Assembly: GCA_021234155.1 (NCBI GenBank)
Contig: JAJEKV010000134.1
Coordinates: forward strand, 1,735,328 to 1,799,327
Reading direction: 5' to 3'
Origin: Isoetes taiwanensis
Lineage: Eukaryota; Streptophyta; Lycopodiopsida; Isoetales; Isoetaceae
DNA: 64,000 nt
Within the stretch, counting starts at the first letter, position 1. The number at the start of each line of letters is the position of its first letter. Shown here piece by piece: positions 29,950 to 40,089 of the stretch. The notes under the pieces are model-generated. The model did not search any database, was not told where the DNA came from, and saw only the letters and a list, made by a program, of their open reading frames with translations. Made by a program: the position numbers and the translations under genes.

Positions 29950-30902
29950 GACAAAAAGATTTTCATGGCAAATCACAATGAAGAATGGATTTACTTACAT
30001 GATTGCCGCATGTCGGAAAACACTTGAATCACGCCAAGATTTATAGCTAGTACCATAGGCGCGGGACCGTAACATGGCTCCCTATGTGATGAAAGAACCA
30101 AATGGCTCAGCCTTTGGAACTTCAAAACCATATTCCCCGCCATTGCACAAACCAAACTACAAACCCTACTCACCAAAATCGCCCAAAACAAATTTGTTAT
30201 AATCAAAGAAATGTCGACATGCAGCCCATTAGGATTAGGATTGAAGAAGCGTAAGCTCTTCATCACCCATGACGAATTAGAAATCCCAATAAAGATATCC
30301 ACATGAATGCCACGCGACTGCATGCAGTTTTCTCCATGTTGGCCTTTCGACCAGATAAGGAGTGGAAATCGAAGAAGAAAAAATGATAATAGAATTCTCT
30401 AAGATTTTTGTATATCTAAGCAAGTTTTTCCTACGGCCAAAATACCTCAAAATCATAGGAAATCACTTAAAAAAAAATTCCAAAAAGATTTCTAGTCAGA
30501 CCTGAAAATCCCAAATTAACAAGATTGATTGATTATTAACCATATTGCTATCCATATTGCTCTGGGATTAGAGGGCAGCAAGAGTTTTGGGCATGAACTA
30601 GCAAACAATTTTCAGCTTGTAATAGAAGACCTATATTAACAGGTGACTAAAGAAAATATACCCTTCTAACTAAGAGATGTACAAATTTACGCATGACCTG
30701 AAGGCTCTTACGCATGACCTAAAGGCTCTTTCTATGTGTAAAAGCATTTGAAAGAAAAATAGCACAGGTTCCTGGGTCATCTTTTTTAGACATGGTGCAC
30801 CATAGCACATCAAGCCATGCAAGAACAAATTCTGCTATCTTAATCTGCGTCTCTATCTCTTAGCTGAATCGGATGAGAAAATAGTGGCTAGATATAATAG
30901 AC
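29950..30902. other. No gene; flank of the 12 kb element
   Basis: No coding signature. A 21 bp word (CGCATGACCTRAAGGCTCTT) is tandemly duplicated at about 30691-30731. Confidence 0.5.
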
Positions 30903-30906
30903 CTTA

Positions 30907-30931
30907 AAGTCGTATTTAATTAAAGTGGGAC
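30907..30931 (+). repeat. Left terminal inverted repeat
   Basis: 25 bp, starting AAGTCGTATT and ending AAAGTGGGAC; preceded directly by CTTA. Confidence 0.85.
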
Positions 30932-31806
30932 TCATTCCATTCCCATTTTTTTTCGGAACCCGGTTAATTTACATAAAAAGTAGCACCCCGACCCGAAAAC
31001 TATCCTTAATTCGAATTTTTGAATAAAACTCTGAATCCGAAAGGTCGCAGCTTTTCCCAGTTCATGAAGTCGAGAACAAAAACAATGCAACTGAAACAAA
31101 GGAAATTCATTAAAGTTTGAAACCAAAGATGTAGTTGAAAAAGAATTTTTATTAATAAATTGAACAGATACGATGTATTTTACATCGGACGCAGAGACCA
31201 TGGCGGTCTTGCTGTCACTACAGTCACATCATCTTGGTAGGTGGTCCACCTTAGGGGATTAACTTGTGGCGCTTCTTCATGCCGCCAGAAGCCTTGGGGG
31301 CAACCCAAGAGTTTGAATGCCTCACGGGAGGTGCCTCTCGAGCTACCGGGCCGACCTGCCCACCCGGTTCTCCACTCGCCCCGCAAAATTTTTCATCGAA
31401 TATGCTCCTTCCCCAACCTCCGCGGATGTTATGCAATGCTTGCAATATGCCTTGAGCTTCCTTGACTTTCTCTTTGTTCTTCGCCGTTTTTTATTCCTGT
31501 GGTGTAGCGAAGCAACCTCTGAATTCAAGGAAAGCAACCTTGTCCCAAAGGCCGCAAGAGTGTAGCGTGGACCCTGGATCTCGCTCTAACGGTTTTTCTT
31601 CCGCCTTTGAGCGGGATCCGTACGCCGAGCGGTCTCGCGGATGCCGAAAGGGATCTCGTGGCCGGTGTCGGATCTGTGCTCGAACCACCTGGAGCAAGGA
31701 GAGTATGATTAACAATTACGGTGTCATTAGTCAAAAAGAACGTTGAAATCAAATTACAACGAGAACATTCATTCCATACAACCGCATCCAATGACGCCGG
31801 TAGGTC

Positions 31807-32057
31807 TTTCTCGACTCGAGTCGAAAAGGCCCATAAAAGTCAAAGTACAACCATTCTCATTAGAATATGTTTGCATCCAATCACACACCGGAAGCATACA
31901 AATGCTTTTGTCAACGACACAATTAGATGCCTTTCGACTCAAGGAAGTCGAGAAAGTCCCAGAAACCCAATGTACAAGCATTATCATAATAGATTGTACA
32001 AGCATTTCATCAACACGATAGCATGCCTTTCTCGACTGCGTGAGTCGAGAAAGGCAT
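31807..32057. repeat. Palindromes 1-3 (TTCTCGACT...AGTCGAGAA family)
   Basis: Three copies at 31807-31827, 31930-31956 and 32023-32057. The third has perfect 15 bp arms (ATGCCTTTCTCGACT and its complement) around GCGTG. They lie beyond the 3' end of the minus-strand coding blocks. Confidence 0.85.
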
Positions 32058-32159
32058 CGAAAACTCAATATACAAGTATATTCATTACAAAATGGTCAAT
32101 ACATGTGTTCAAGTTCGACACAATATTCACACAATTTGACTATCCGGAAAGCAAAATCA

Positions 32160-32990
32160 CTCTTCTTGTTCACCAAAGTATTTGTCGCCCATAGCTTTCA
32201 TGATCGGGCTTGCTCTCCGATCGGGTTCCGTGGAGGCTCTATAGTTCGTAAGCACATCGGGCGACAAGAATGGCAAAGAGGGATTCCGCCAAGACAGATG
32301 ACAGAGTCCGGCGACAACCACCTATCCGCTCTCATATTCTTCGTGTCGATATGGCTTAGCAATGATTGTATTTTGCGCTGCTATGATAGCACTTTGTAGG
32401 CGAGTCGCCTATGATCAGCCAGTTGTGTTTTGCCAAAGTCCTGAATTGCTCATAAACACCGGCCCAAATTGCTTTCACCATTATAGGCTTCCCTTTGTGA
32501 TGGCTGGATCGAGGTCCTTCACATGCTCGAATTTTTCGCTTCCCCAAACGAACTTGAACTTCAAAACTGAAATGCCGAGAACACCAAGAACATTGACAAT
32601 ATTTTTCTTTTGCCATACAAGACCATATGGCCACTTCAATCCCGCGCCGTGCACCATTCAATAATTTCCTTAGCTCGGGCCTCGGATACACTATTTTATG
32701 CCTGCTTTCACCGATCCGCGAGGTGTTAATCTCGGGACGCCTTTGTCGTGGTATACCGCAGCTAATACCCATTGACGCCAAATATTACAAGCTTGGTGGG
32801 ACCAAATGGATCCCGCTTGAGTTTGGCTCACCATATTTCCGTTCATCGATCCAAATGCGTGATCATTAACTTTTCGTGTTCTTTTCCGCGGAGCGTTGTC
32901 TTGCTCGATTTTCATTCGCATTCTCCTCGCGACGCGGAACCGTTGGAATCCATTGACAATGATCCGGACTCGCTGAGCTCAATTCCCGAA
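32160..32990 (-). pseudogene. NIF/FCP1-like phosphatase domain, inside 12 kb element
   Basis: Minus-strand translation, combining frames, follows the NLI-interacting-factor (HAD-type) phosphatase family. Near 32800 it reads KLVIFGVNG, where the family has a DxNG/DxDx motif; the nucleophile Asp is read as Gly (GGC). Then come IVYPRPELRKLL (~32690), GIEVAIWSCMAK (~32630), FKFVWG in a second frame (~32540), GDSPTKCYHSSAKY (~32400, family DDSP) and PYRHEEYESG (~32330). Several indels break the frame. The block follows a probable intron after the unrecognised block at 33120-34760 and appears to be the C-terminal domain of one larger protein. With both acidic motifs altered as read, activity is doubtful unless these are base-call errors. 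A captured host exon is an alternative. Confidence 0.6.
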
Positions 32991-33018
32991 ATGATGACAA
33001 CCGCCGAAAGGAACGAGT

Positions 33019-33094
33019 ATTCTCGACTCATGAGTCGAGAATGACAAGAAAAGGTATTGAAAGGAACGAGTTTTCTCGACCGCTAGTCGAGAAA
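33019..33094. repeat. Palindromes 4-5
   Basis: 33019-33042 is a perfect 24 bp palindrome (ATTCTCGACTCA and its complement). 33072-33094 has 9 bp arms TTTCTCGAC/GTCGAGAAA around CGCTA. Both lie between two minus-strand coding blocks, in a probable intron. Confidence 0.9.
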
Positions 33095-33119
33095 CACCGT
33101 TAGAGCAAAGTAAACTCAC

Positions 33120-34760
33120 CTCAATCTCAGGTTTTCAATAATGTTTTCGGCAAAGATTCTGTCCAATCCTTCGACATCCTCGCCTCCGCCAGTTTGTCTC
33201 CCCGCCCTCGCCGCCTTTATCGCTTCCATTTGTCTTCCTCCCTTGAAATGCTCATGAAGCGTATCCAAGTATGACCGAATGGTTTCAACCATGTCCTTAT
33301 TTCCAACCACCTGGATATAGGTTTCATTCCAAACAAAGATAGCCCCCCGAGAGAACAGCCATTCATGTACCACTGCATACAATTTGATCTTCCCACCAAG
33401 CTGGTTATGAAGTACTTGATAACTCTTGGCCGGATAGGGAATTTATGTATAGGACCGGGTCGCACCATCCTTGCTGACCTTGTCCATCGATGGAACATCC
33501 TCCATAAACCTGCCCCCCTTCCGTGGTTCCATCCGCTCTTGAGAGATCATGAACTTGTCGAGATAATGATGCTCGCTAGACCACCACTTATCCAGTCGAC
33601 CACCGATCTTGAAATCAAAACCAAAACTATGTTGGCAAAGCTTGGTGCCTTCGCAAGCCAAGTCCGCACTCATGATCAAGTTCGTATATGGAGTGCATGA
33701 TCTTGTTGGTGAAGTTAATATCACCGCCCATTGGGAGACAAAGAAGCTGTTTGATTGCCCTAAGATGCAAAAGACAAGGAAACCGAAAGTATCCAGGTCG
33801 GTCATGTCCGTGACATCGCCTTGTACCAATCGCTCTATGTCAGCTTTGTCATAAAAAAGGGTGGGGTCTTCGATCATATTGATGGCAAAATAGTGCCACG
33901 GTCCAAAAGGCCTGCCTGCACCACCAAATCCCTTGTGTCCCAAAGTAACCGTAAATGGGGAGCTATCGTCGCTTTTAAATGGGACCACCCTTCAATCCAA
34001 GCTTCCTTTTCAGAATTGCCATACACGCTCAGTGGAAAGGAAGGGTTTTGACGCTACGCTTCAGCTTGGTGTTGATGTAGGTTGACATAGACGGTTCAAT
34101 TCCTTCATGTCTTCCTCATCAAGGGCAGCCTTTTCCTTGTAATAATCAAATTCATGGTATTCATTAGATGCAACGCTGCGTAACTCCGCGATGCCTTCTT
34201 CTAACGCACGCGCCGCTTTTAGACTGTGGCATAACCTTTAGATCCCCCGCAATTTAGAACTCCCGGTCTTCCTCGCCAGATTGTTCCCTCCAAGATTTTG
34301 CCTTGTAGGTCAAGCGCTTTTGTCCGGTGAGGCCCTCAGATCCTCTTCATGAACTGCTTGTCAAACAACTTGGGGTCGGGCCTGCTTGGAAATTCTCCAT
34401 TGCTGTCCTTCAGCTTGCCTCTTGTCCATTGAGCCCATATTTCAGTCCATTTCTCCTGCATCAGCCTCAATGCTAAGAATGAGGTCGTATTGGTCCGAGA
34501 GAGACTCCCTCGCTTTCCTTGGTGTTCTCTTCTTCTTCTCCTCTTCTTCCTCTCCCTGCGCCATCTTCCTCGTCCCTCCAGCCAGAACATATCCGCATAG
34601 TTTCTCAAAGGTCTTCCACTTATCCGGGGGAGCCCTGCTTCCTTTAGGGCCGAGGACAACCCAATGCTTTCCACGCGTTGCCTGGCGTGTATGATCCGTC
34701 GATATAAGGGCTGCATTCGAACAATGTACCAATGTCGAGCATGAAAGTATCTACAAACAC
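33120..34760 (-). pseudogene. Unrecognised minus-strand exon of the 12 kb element
   Basis: The 5' edge is a good acceptor (TTATTCACAG at 34770-34761, minus strand) and the 3' edge is a GTGAG donor (33119). The translation changes frame several times. Recognisable-quality stretches are DTFMLDIGTLFECSPYIDG, a charged stretch (EEEEEKKK then RTPRKARES, ~34540), FPSRPDPKLFDKQF, GPWHYFAINMIEDPTLFYDK (~33880) and VVHEWLFSRGAIFVWNETYI (~33340). I do not recognise the family. Composition and length (about 540 codons) argue that it is genuinely coding in origin. It would join the NIF-like block downstream. Confidence 0.5.
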
Positions 34761-35024
34761 CTGTGAATAAACAAGTAAAATGTAGCCCTCGGGGTTTTCA
34801 CCATGATAGAAAGTCCCTTTGAATGTCTAATTTTCTTTTATTTTTTTCGTTTCTGACCTCGTCGAGAAAGCTCGCGATCCTTTTGATTTTTCAGATACCA
34901 CGCTTTTCGAAGACTTCAGCGACCCCAAACCCGATAATCGGCAAATGTTAGATGGTAGGCTTTCTAATTCGCAAGTCGAAAAGACCCATTCAATGTCTAT
35001 TTTTTCTTTTACCTAGCGGCTAAG

Positions 35025-35152
35025 GGGTTTTCGACTTCGAAGTCGAAAGCCCACATCCTTGATTTTCAGTTTCCGGGCCTTTCTCGAAATGAGAAACCCT
35101 GATAACTCGGCAAAAATGTTAGGATGGTATTTTCGACTTTCGAGTCGAGAAT
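35025..35152. repeat. Palindromes 6-7
   Basis: 35025-35052 is centred on the 16 bp perfect palindrome TCGACTTCGAAGTCGA, with outer arms pairing except at one position. 35129-35152 has ATTTTCGACT and AGTCGAGAAT arms. Lone half-sites occur at about 34860 and 34976. All lie between coding blocks. Confidence 0.85.
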
Positions 35153-35249
35153 GGAAAGATCTCGTAGAGTTATTTACCCACGTAGCGGGCACTCGGCGCC
35201 GCTATTGTGTTCGGCAGCTGGCTAATGCCGGGCCGGGCCGGCGGTCGGC

Positions 35250-36554
35250 GCTCTAAAGCGAAAGAACTCGCGACTTCGCTGCATATCTATCCTTGATCCT
35301 TTATGCACCTCCTTCTCCGCTCGCAATACTTGAGCCGCCTAACGAATGCTGACCGCCTACAACCCGTAACCGACGCTCTTTTCCCCTTCAGATCTTCCTC
35401 GACTTCCAGCCGAACAACTCACCCCTGCCGACCGGCTAAAAGGTATGACATCCGCAGCATTGATCTGCAGAAGGATGTCGCACCATCGTTCGTAATCTCC
35501 AAAGATGTGTGCTGGATTAAATTCCCGTGGTTGAACAAGACGGCATCTCCCGTGCAAACCTTCAGCCGCCTAATGTCCAAAGGCGGCTTTGTGTGATATT
35601 CCCAACGGATAATACCGAGCTAGACGCCCATTTTCTGTGGCCCCTCTCCGAGAAATCCTGATCCGATCATCTGGATCGAGGTTTGGGGAGTCGACCATAT
35701 CTTCGCCTCCTTCACATCCGGACCTCCCGTGTGGTGTCATCATCCCCCATCTTTGTTTTTGGTGGACTTTTTGTGTATGAACCACAACATTCCCCATCGC
35801 AGAGTGTTGTAGAGTCTTCAAAGACAAGATGTGAAGCTCCCCGTTGAACAGCTTTTTCCGACTGGAAATCTCCATACCAAGCTCCCTCGATGTTAGGGTT
35901 CCGCCTCCTTCATCCCTTCCGGATCCTTCCACCCAAGGTTCTCGACACTTAAAGGCGCCGCCTTTTTTCTAAGTGCCCTTAGCCTTGCTCATGGAAGAGT
36001 GAGAATAATTTGAAACCGCCAATTTTTGGTGCGATAGAACTTACTCTTTCCCGCAAATCCTCGACATGTAGTGTCAAATGCTTCGACCATGCGCAGAGAC
36101 GAGAGCACAACACCGATTTTCTTGTACTTGTCTCCCAGCTCTTCTTGTCCCTTTGGTGTAGAAACAGATCTTTCTCCTTCCCACTTGTCGATACCCTCGA
36201 CATACCACCAAGAATCAATACTGTTTCAAGAAGCTCGTCTCCGGTCCCTCGATGACAAAGAATGGAGTTCGCCGCGATCACCAAAGGAGTCCGAGGTGAA
36301 TGCCGCAAGAAGAACTGGATGGATCGCTTAAGGTATTCCGGACAATACAAAACCTCGAGCTCACCCGGTGTTTGTCTTCTTCTCGCTACTTTGTAAGCAT
36401 CCTCCGGGCCTCGCTTGGACCAGTCATTTCTATATGCCCTCTCATCCGCCGGACGACTCTCAGAAATTAAGTTTCCTCCGCCGCGTTGAGTTTTTAGGAC
36501 CGCATGTAAAAAAAGATCGGGCGTGTTCTTTAATTTGAAGTTAAGGACATGCAA
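35250..36554 (-). pseudogene. Unrecognised minus-strand exon(s) of the 12 kb element
   Basis: The longest open frame is 36554-35979, with stretches such as VLYCPEYLKRSIQFFLRHSP, NSILCHRGTGDELLETVLIL, LHQRDKKSWETSTRKSVL and LHVEDLRERVSSI. A second frame near 35530 reads FNPAHIFGDYERWCDILLQI. The frames are interrupted by indels. I do not recognise the family; the hydrophobic strand followed by RGTGDELLE is nucleotide- or methyltransferase-like at best, and I do not claim that. It would precede the block at 34760 in the same transcript. Confidence 0.45.
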
Positions 36555-36599
36555 TCATTTATGAAAAAAGGGCTAAGGGTACAAAGACGGCGGCTTTAG

Positions 36600-37330
36600 C
36601 CCAAACACTATTTCAAATTGAATCACATCAAGGGACTAAGTGAGTGGAGCGTGGTTTATCTTCCCTCGCGGCATTGGGGAACTCGAGGTCGGAGGGGATC
36701 ATCGATCGTTAGCGACTTCGAATGGCGCCGCGACGCTGTAAGTCGCTAATAGCCTTTGCATATGTGTGTTTTTCCTGACCGCGCGTCCTATTGCAAGCAG
36801 TTGAATTGATCGATGAGCACGGAGCTAAGGTAGGAAGCGGAGAGGAGCTGCCAGACACCGGAACTCTACACTGCGGCGCCATGGAAAGGGGATACGCGAG
36901 AATCGCAGTAATACGAAGTAATAGATGCGAATACACTCTTGAAGAGACCGTGTAAGAAGCAAAGACTCGGGTGAGGCCGCGGGATCCGATACAAAGGGCC
37001 CAAGGAATTACCGGTGAAGAGGTGAGTTTCGAGATGCCTATGTTATTTCGCTTGTAGAACATGCCGTATGTGTTTAAATAATGGAACCGGGATAAGCTCG
37101 ACGGATTTCAAGTGTTTCCTTGTCCAAAGATTTCTCGCCGAGATGATTTACTCTCTAGGTTGAGAGATGCTCGCAAGGAAACATTGGATCGGGGTAAAGA
37201 AACGTCAGCCTTATAGGTCCTGCTTTTCCATGGACCGCTTACTTGGAATGTTGTACATAGATCGCTAGGACTAAGGCCCGTGAGATGCGGTTCAAATGCA
37301 TCCCTCTTGTAGTTAGTCTGAGGGGTCTCC
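36600..37330. other. Intron or upstream part of the element, no gene seen
   Basis: GC-richer than the host DNA around it. No coding signature recognised on either strand. Confidence 0.35.
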
Positions 37331-37339
37331 ACTCTGTCC

Positions 37340-38345
37340 GAACCAACCTTCTCGTGAATATTCGAGAAGATGGTTCAAGGAGAGTGGCTCGCATGACAAA
37401 GAGGCACTTGGGACTAAAAAACAGAGAATAGAAAAGTGCAAGACTTGTAGAGAATGCAAGCCTTGGCTTCCTCTCGGGTTTCCCCGGGTTAGTTGTAGAG
37501 GCTTTCACTCCCCGAGCCCCTCCCCTTCGCACTATTCGACGGTAAGATGGTTCCGGGGAGAGTGACTCTCGACCGGGTCGAGGCCACCGCTACCGCATTA
37601 CCGAGAATTGGTCGGGTTAAGGGATTCTCGACTTTGAAGTCGAAATGAATGCTTGGCTTCATGTTTTCGACCGCAAGTCGAATGCCTTAACCATCCGTAA
37701 CCCTGTTAGTACACATGGAGCCTAGGTAAGGCATTCCCGACTGCGAAGTCGAGAATGCATACAAGAAGCTCGCGGGATGCATGCATTCGTGCGACCACAC
37801 ACGGAGAATTGGGTTTATAAGAGTTGGCCTGCGCAGACAAGAAAAACACTTCCCCTTCGCAAATGTCCGAGGAAGATAGAAGGAGAGTGTTTAAGACTGC
37901 CTGAAGCCAGCTCTAGAGTGCACTAGAGCACAAGGCGTTTTCTGACTCACGAAGTCGAGAAAGCATAGCAACTCGTTAGTCACGAGGCCTCCACCCAATC
38001 GAGCCCATCCCCTTCGCAATATTCTACTAAGATGGTTCAAGCGAGACGGTCTTTGATTGGGTAGAGGCCACAGCACCACCCATGTGAGAATTGGGTTGCT
38101 AAGAGTTGGCGCAGACAGTCAAAAACCACTTCCCTTCGCAATGTCCGAGGAAGATAGAAGGAGAGTGGTTGAGATGCGTCTGCAAAGCCAGCTCGAAAAC
38201 TAGAAAGCTGCGTTTTCGACTCAATGAAGTCGAAAACCAACACCCTCAGTGGTTTGGCCGAGGCCTCCACCCGCCGGAGCCAGTCCTCTTCGCAATATTC
38301 GAGCATGGTTCGAAGGAGAGTGGCTCGTGACGGGTGGAGGCACCC
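37340..38345. repeat. Six imperfect dispersed repeats within the element
   Basis: A ~45 bp word recurs at about 37350, 37522, 37851, 38008, 38130 and 38283. It is built from CCCCTTCGCAATATTCGAG, AAGATGGTTC and AAGGAGAGTGGCTCG. Two subtypes alternate: one has ATGTCCGAGGAAGATAG, the other ATATTCGA-G-ATGGTTC. Palindromes of the AGTCGA family lie between them. Confidence 0.75.
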
Positions 38346-38600
38346 TCGCGATCGCACAAAGAGCCATTGGCAGAATACATTCTCGACTCAATGAAATCGA
38401 GAAGGCCGCAGCTAGGTTCTAAAGAATGTGAAGACATTGGGTAGTCGTGCAATCCTCGGTCGCGAGTCGAAATCCCTCAACCCCGCCAAATCGTGAGTGT
38501 ACACTCCCTCTTCTGCCAAAGTCGAGAAGTTCTCGACCATGAAGTCGAGAAGAAGGCCTGCACTTTCTGACCTCGACCGGCAAGTCAAGTATTCTCAACT
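37624..38600. repeat. Palindrome cluster 8-17
   Basis: Further members at about 37624-37646, 37664-37682, 37731-37758, 37935-37963, 38212-38237, 38380-38404, 38454-38475, 38530-38551 and 38572-38595. The 38212 copy has perfect arms GTTTTCGACT/AGTCGAAAAC. The 37731 copy has outer arms GCATTC/GAATGC. All fall in the interval between the putative first exon (ends 38990) and the first long coding block. Confidence 0.8.
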
Positions 38601-38989
38601 TCGCCACTCCCCTCGCATGTCTCCTGCAGAAGGATTTGCTGTGAGTTAGAAATGGAGATTCCGTGAAGCAATTCCTATTCTGAATTCTTTGCCGGAGAAA
38701 GACATTCCTAGTTATTTTTCGCTAATGCTCGCAATATCTTACTTCCTAACACCGGTCTCGATGATTTCTCTCTGGGTTGCTTGCTACTATAACCACTATT
38801 CTCACTTGTGCATGTACAATGTATTCAATTCAACCACAAGCAAGAAAAAGATAACAAAAAAAGAAAAACAATACAAAGATTATTAAGATTAATGAGAAAA
38901 CAGAGAAAAGTGGAGAACGTCTGAGAGAAAAATGGAGAACAAAGATGGTAAAAATGAGATTAAAAAGGGTATGATATTACAAAACATAC

Positions 38990-39035
38990 CTGAAGATTTG
39001 CTGGATGAGGAGGAGGCTTCCGACTTCGATTCCAT
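38990..39035 (-). CDS. Putative first coding exon of the minus-strand element gene
   Basis: The ATG at 39035-39033 opens MESKSEASSSSSKSS and runs into a GTATG donor at 38989. A further minus-strand open stretch at 39448-39186, ending in a GTGAG donor, may be a 5' exon or 5' UTR. The link to the downstream blocks is inferred from order and strand only. Confidence 0.35.
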
Positions 39036-39464
39036 GTGGGTATAGTCGTTGACAAAGCGTGAATAAGGATTTGTCGGTCAGAAATTGTATCGGGGATTAA
39101 TAAGAGCCTCTAACAACGTAATATAAGAAAAAATGCACTAAAAAGACTTACGTAAAACTAAAAGCAAAGACAAAAAGGGCCTCACTTTCTTCTCGGTGCG
39201 GTAACGCCCGCTCGAACAATGAACTCGCTGAGAACTTCGCGCCGAAGCGTCTGATCGATCGACCAAGTCATTGTCATAAGATGGCGCTGGAATCGCCGGT
39301 TTGATCGATCGCCTGACGGTAAAAGCGGCGCCCTAAGGAAACGAGGGAGCTCAAGACTGACGAGAAAACAGGGGAGGAAGAATGGTCGGGGAGAGGAAGA
39401 GGGTGCGATTAATGGGCTGCACCCTCGAACCCTCGTAAAAAGATGCAATAATATACTTACACGC

Positions 39465-39830
39465 GTGGGGCCATGCCCTCCATGGCGTGGCGGTCGCGGA
39501 TTCTTGGCGTGGCCGCGGTTTCACCTCCTCCGAAGAGGCGTGGCCATGCCAAGATATGAAAGGGTTAGTTATATGTTTATATATGTTGTCTTATGTATTT
39601 AATAAGGTTTCAATGGTTGAATAGTATCAATGGTATATATGGTTACAATGTTCACATATGGTTTAGAATGAGTGTGGTTGTATCCTTTAATATGGTTATA
39701 TGATTTTAGTTAATATGGTTGTATGATTTAATATGGTTATATTTAATATGTTTGTATGGTTTTATATGGTTCATATGGTCATATTTGTGGTGTTTGGGGC
39801 TATATGGTTTTAATGTGAGCTTTTTCATTC
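39465..39830. repeat. GC-rich then AT-rich simple region between divergent genes
   Basis: 39465-39560 is rich in GGCGTGGC and CCATGCC words that can fold on themselves. 39560-39810 is a degenerate array of ATATGGTT / TTTAATATGG words. Together they separate the minus-strand relic from the plus-strand DUF7869-like relic and could be a shared promoter region. Confidence 0.6.
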
Positions 39831-40089
39831 GGGGGAGCATGTGAGATGAGTAAAAATGGAGCCGGGGAAGTCCAAAGGAGGCCATTGCCCTAGGCTCCAA
39901 TGGAGGAGGATGGGTTGCCTTTTGTTGCACCCTTGCAACCGATGGTATTTTGCAGAGGGCATAATAAGCTGCAGTTGATCCATTTGATAGTGTGAATGAT
40001 GAGAGGGGCCGGGAGATGAACATCTTGGAGTTGGCATTGTGAAGCTTCTTATCGAAGTTGATACTATCATGTCCCAGGGAAGCTCTAGT

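Noticed and set aside
31807-38595. CRISPR-like array made of the palindromic repeats
   Set aside because: Spacing is irregular, the repeats diverge, and the host is a plant; these are dispersed palindromes, not a CRISPR array.
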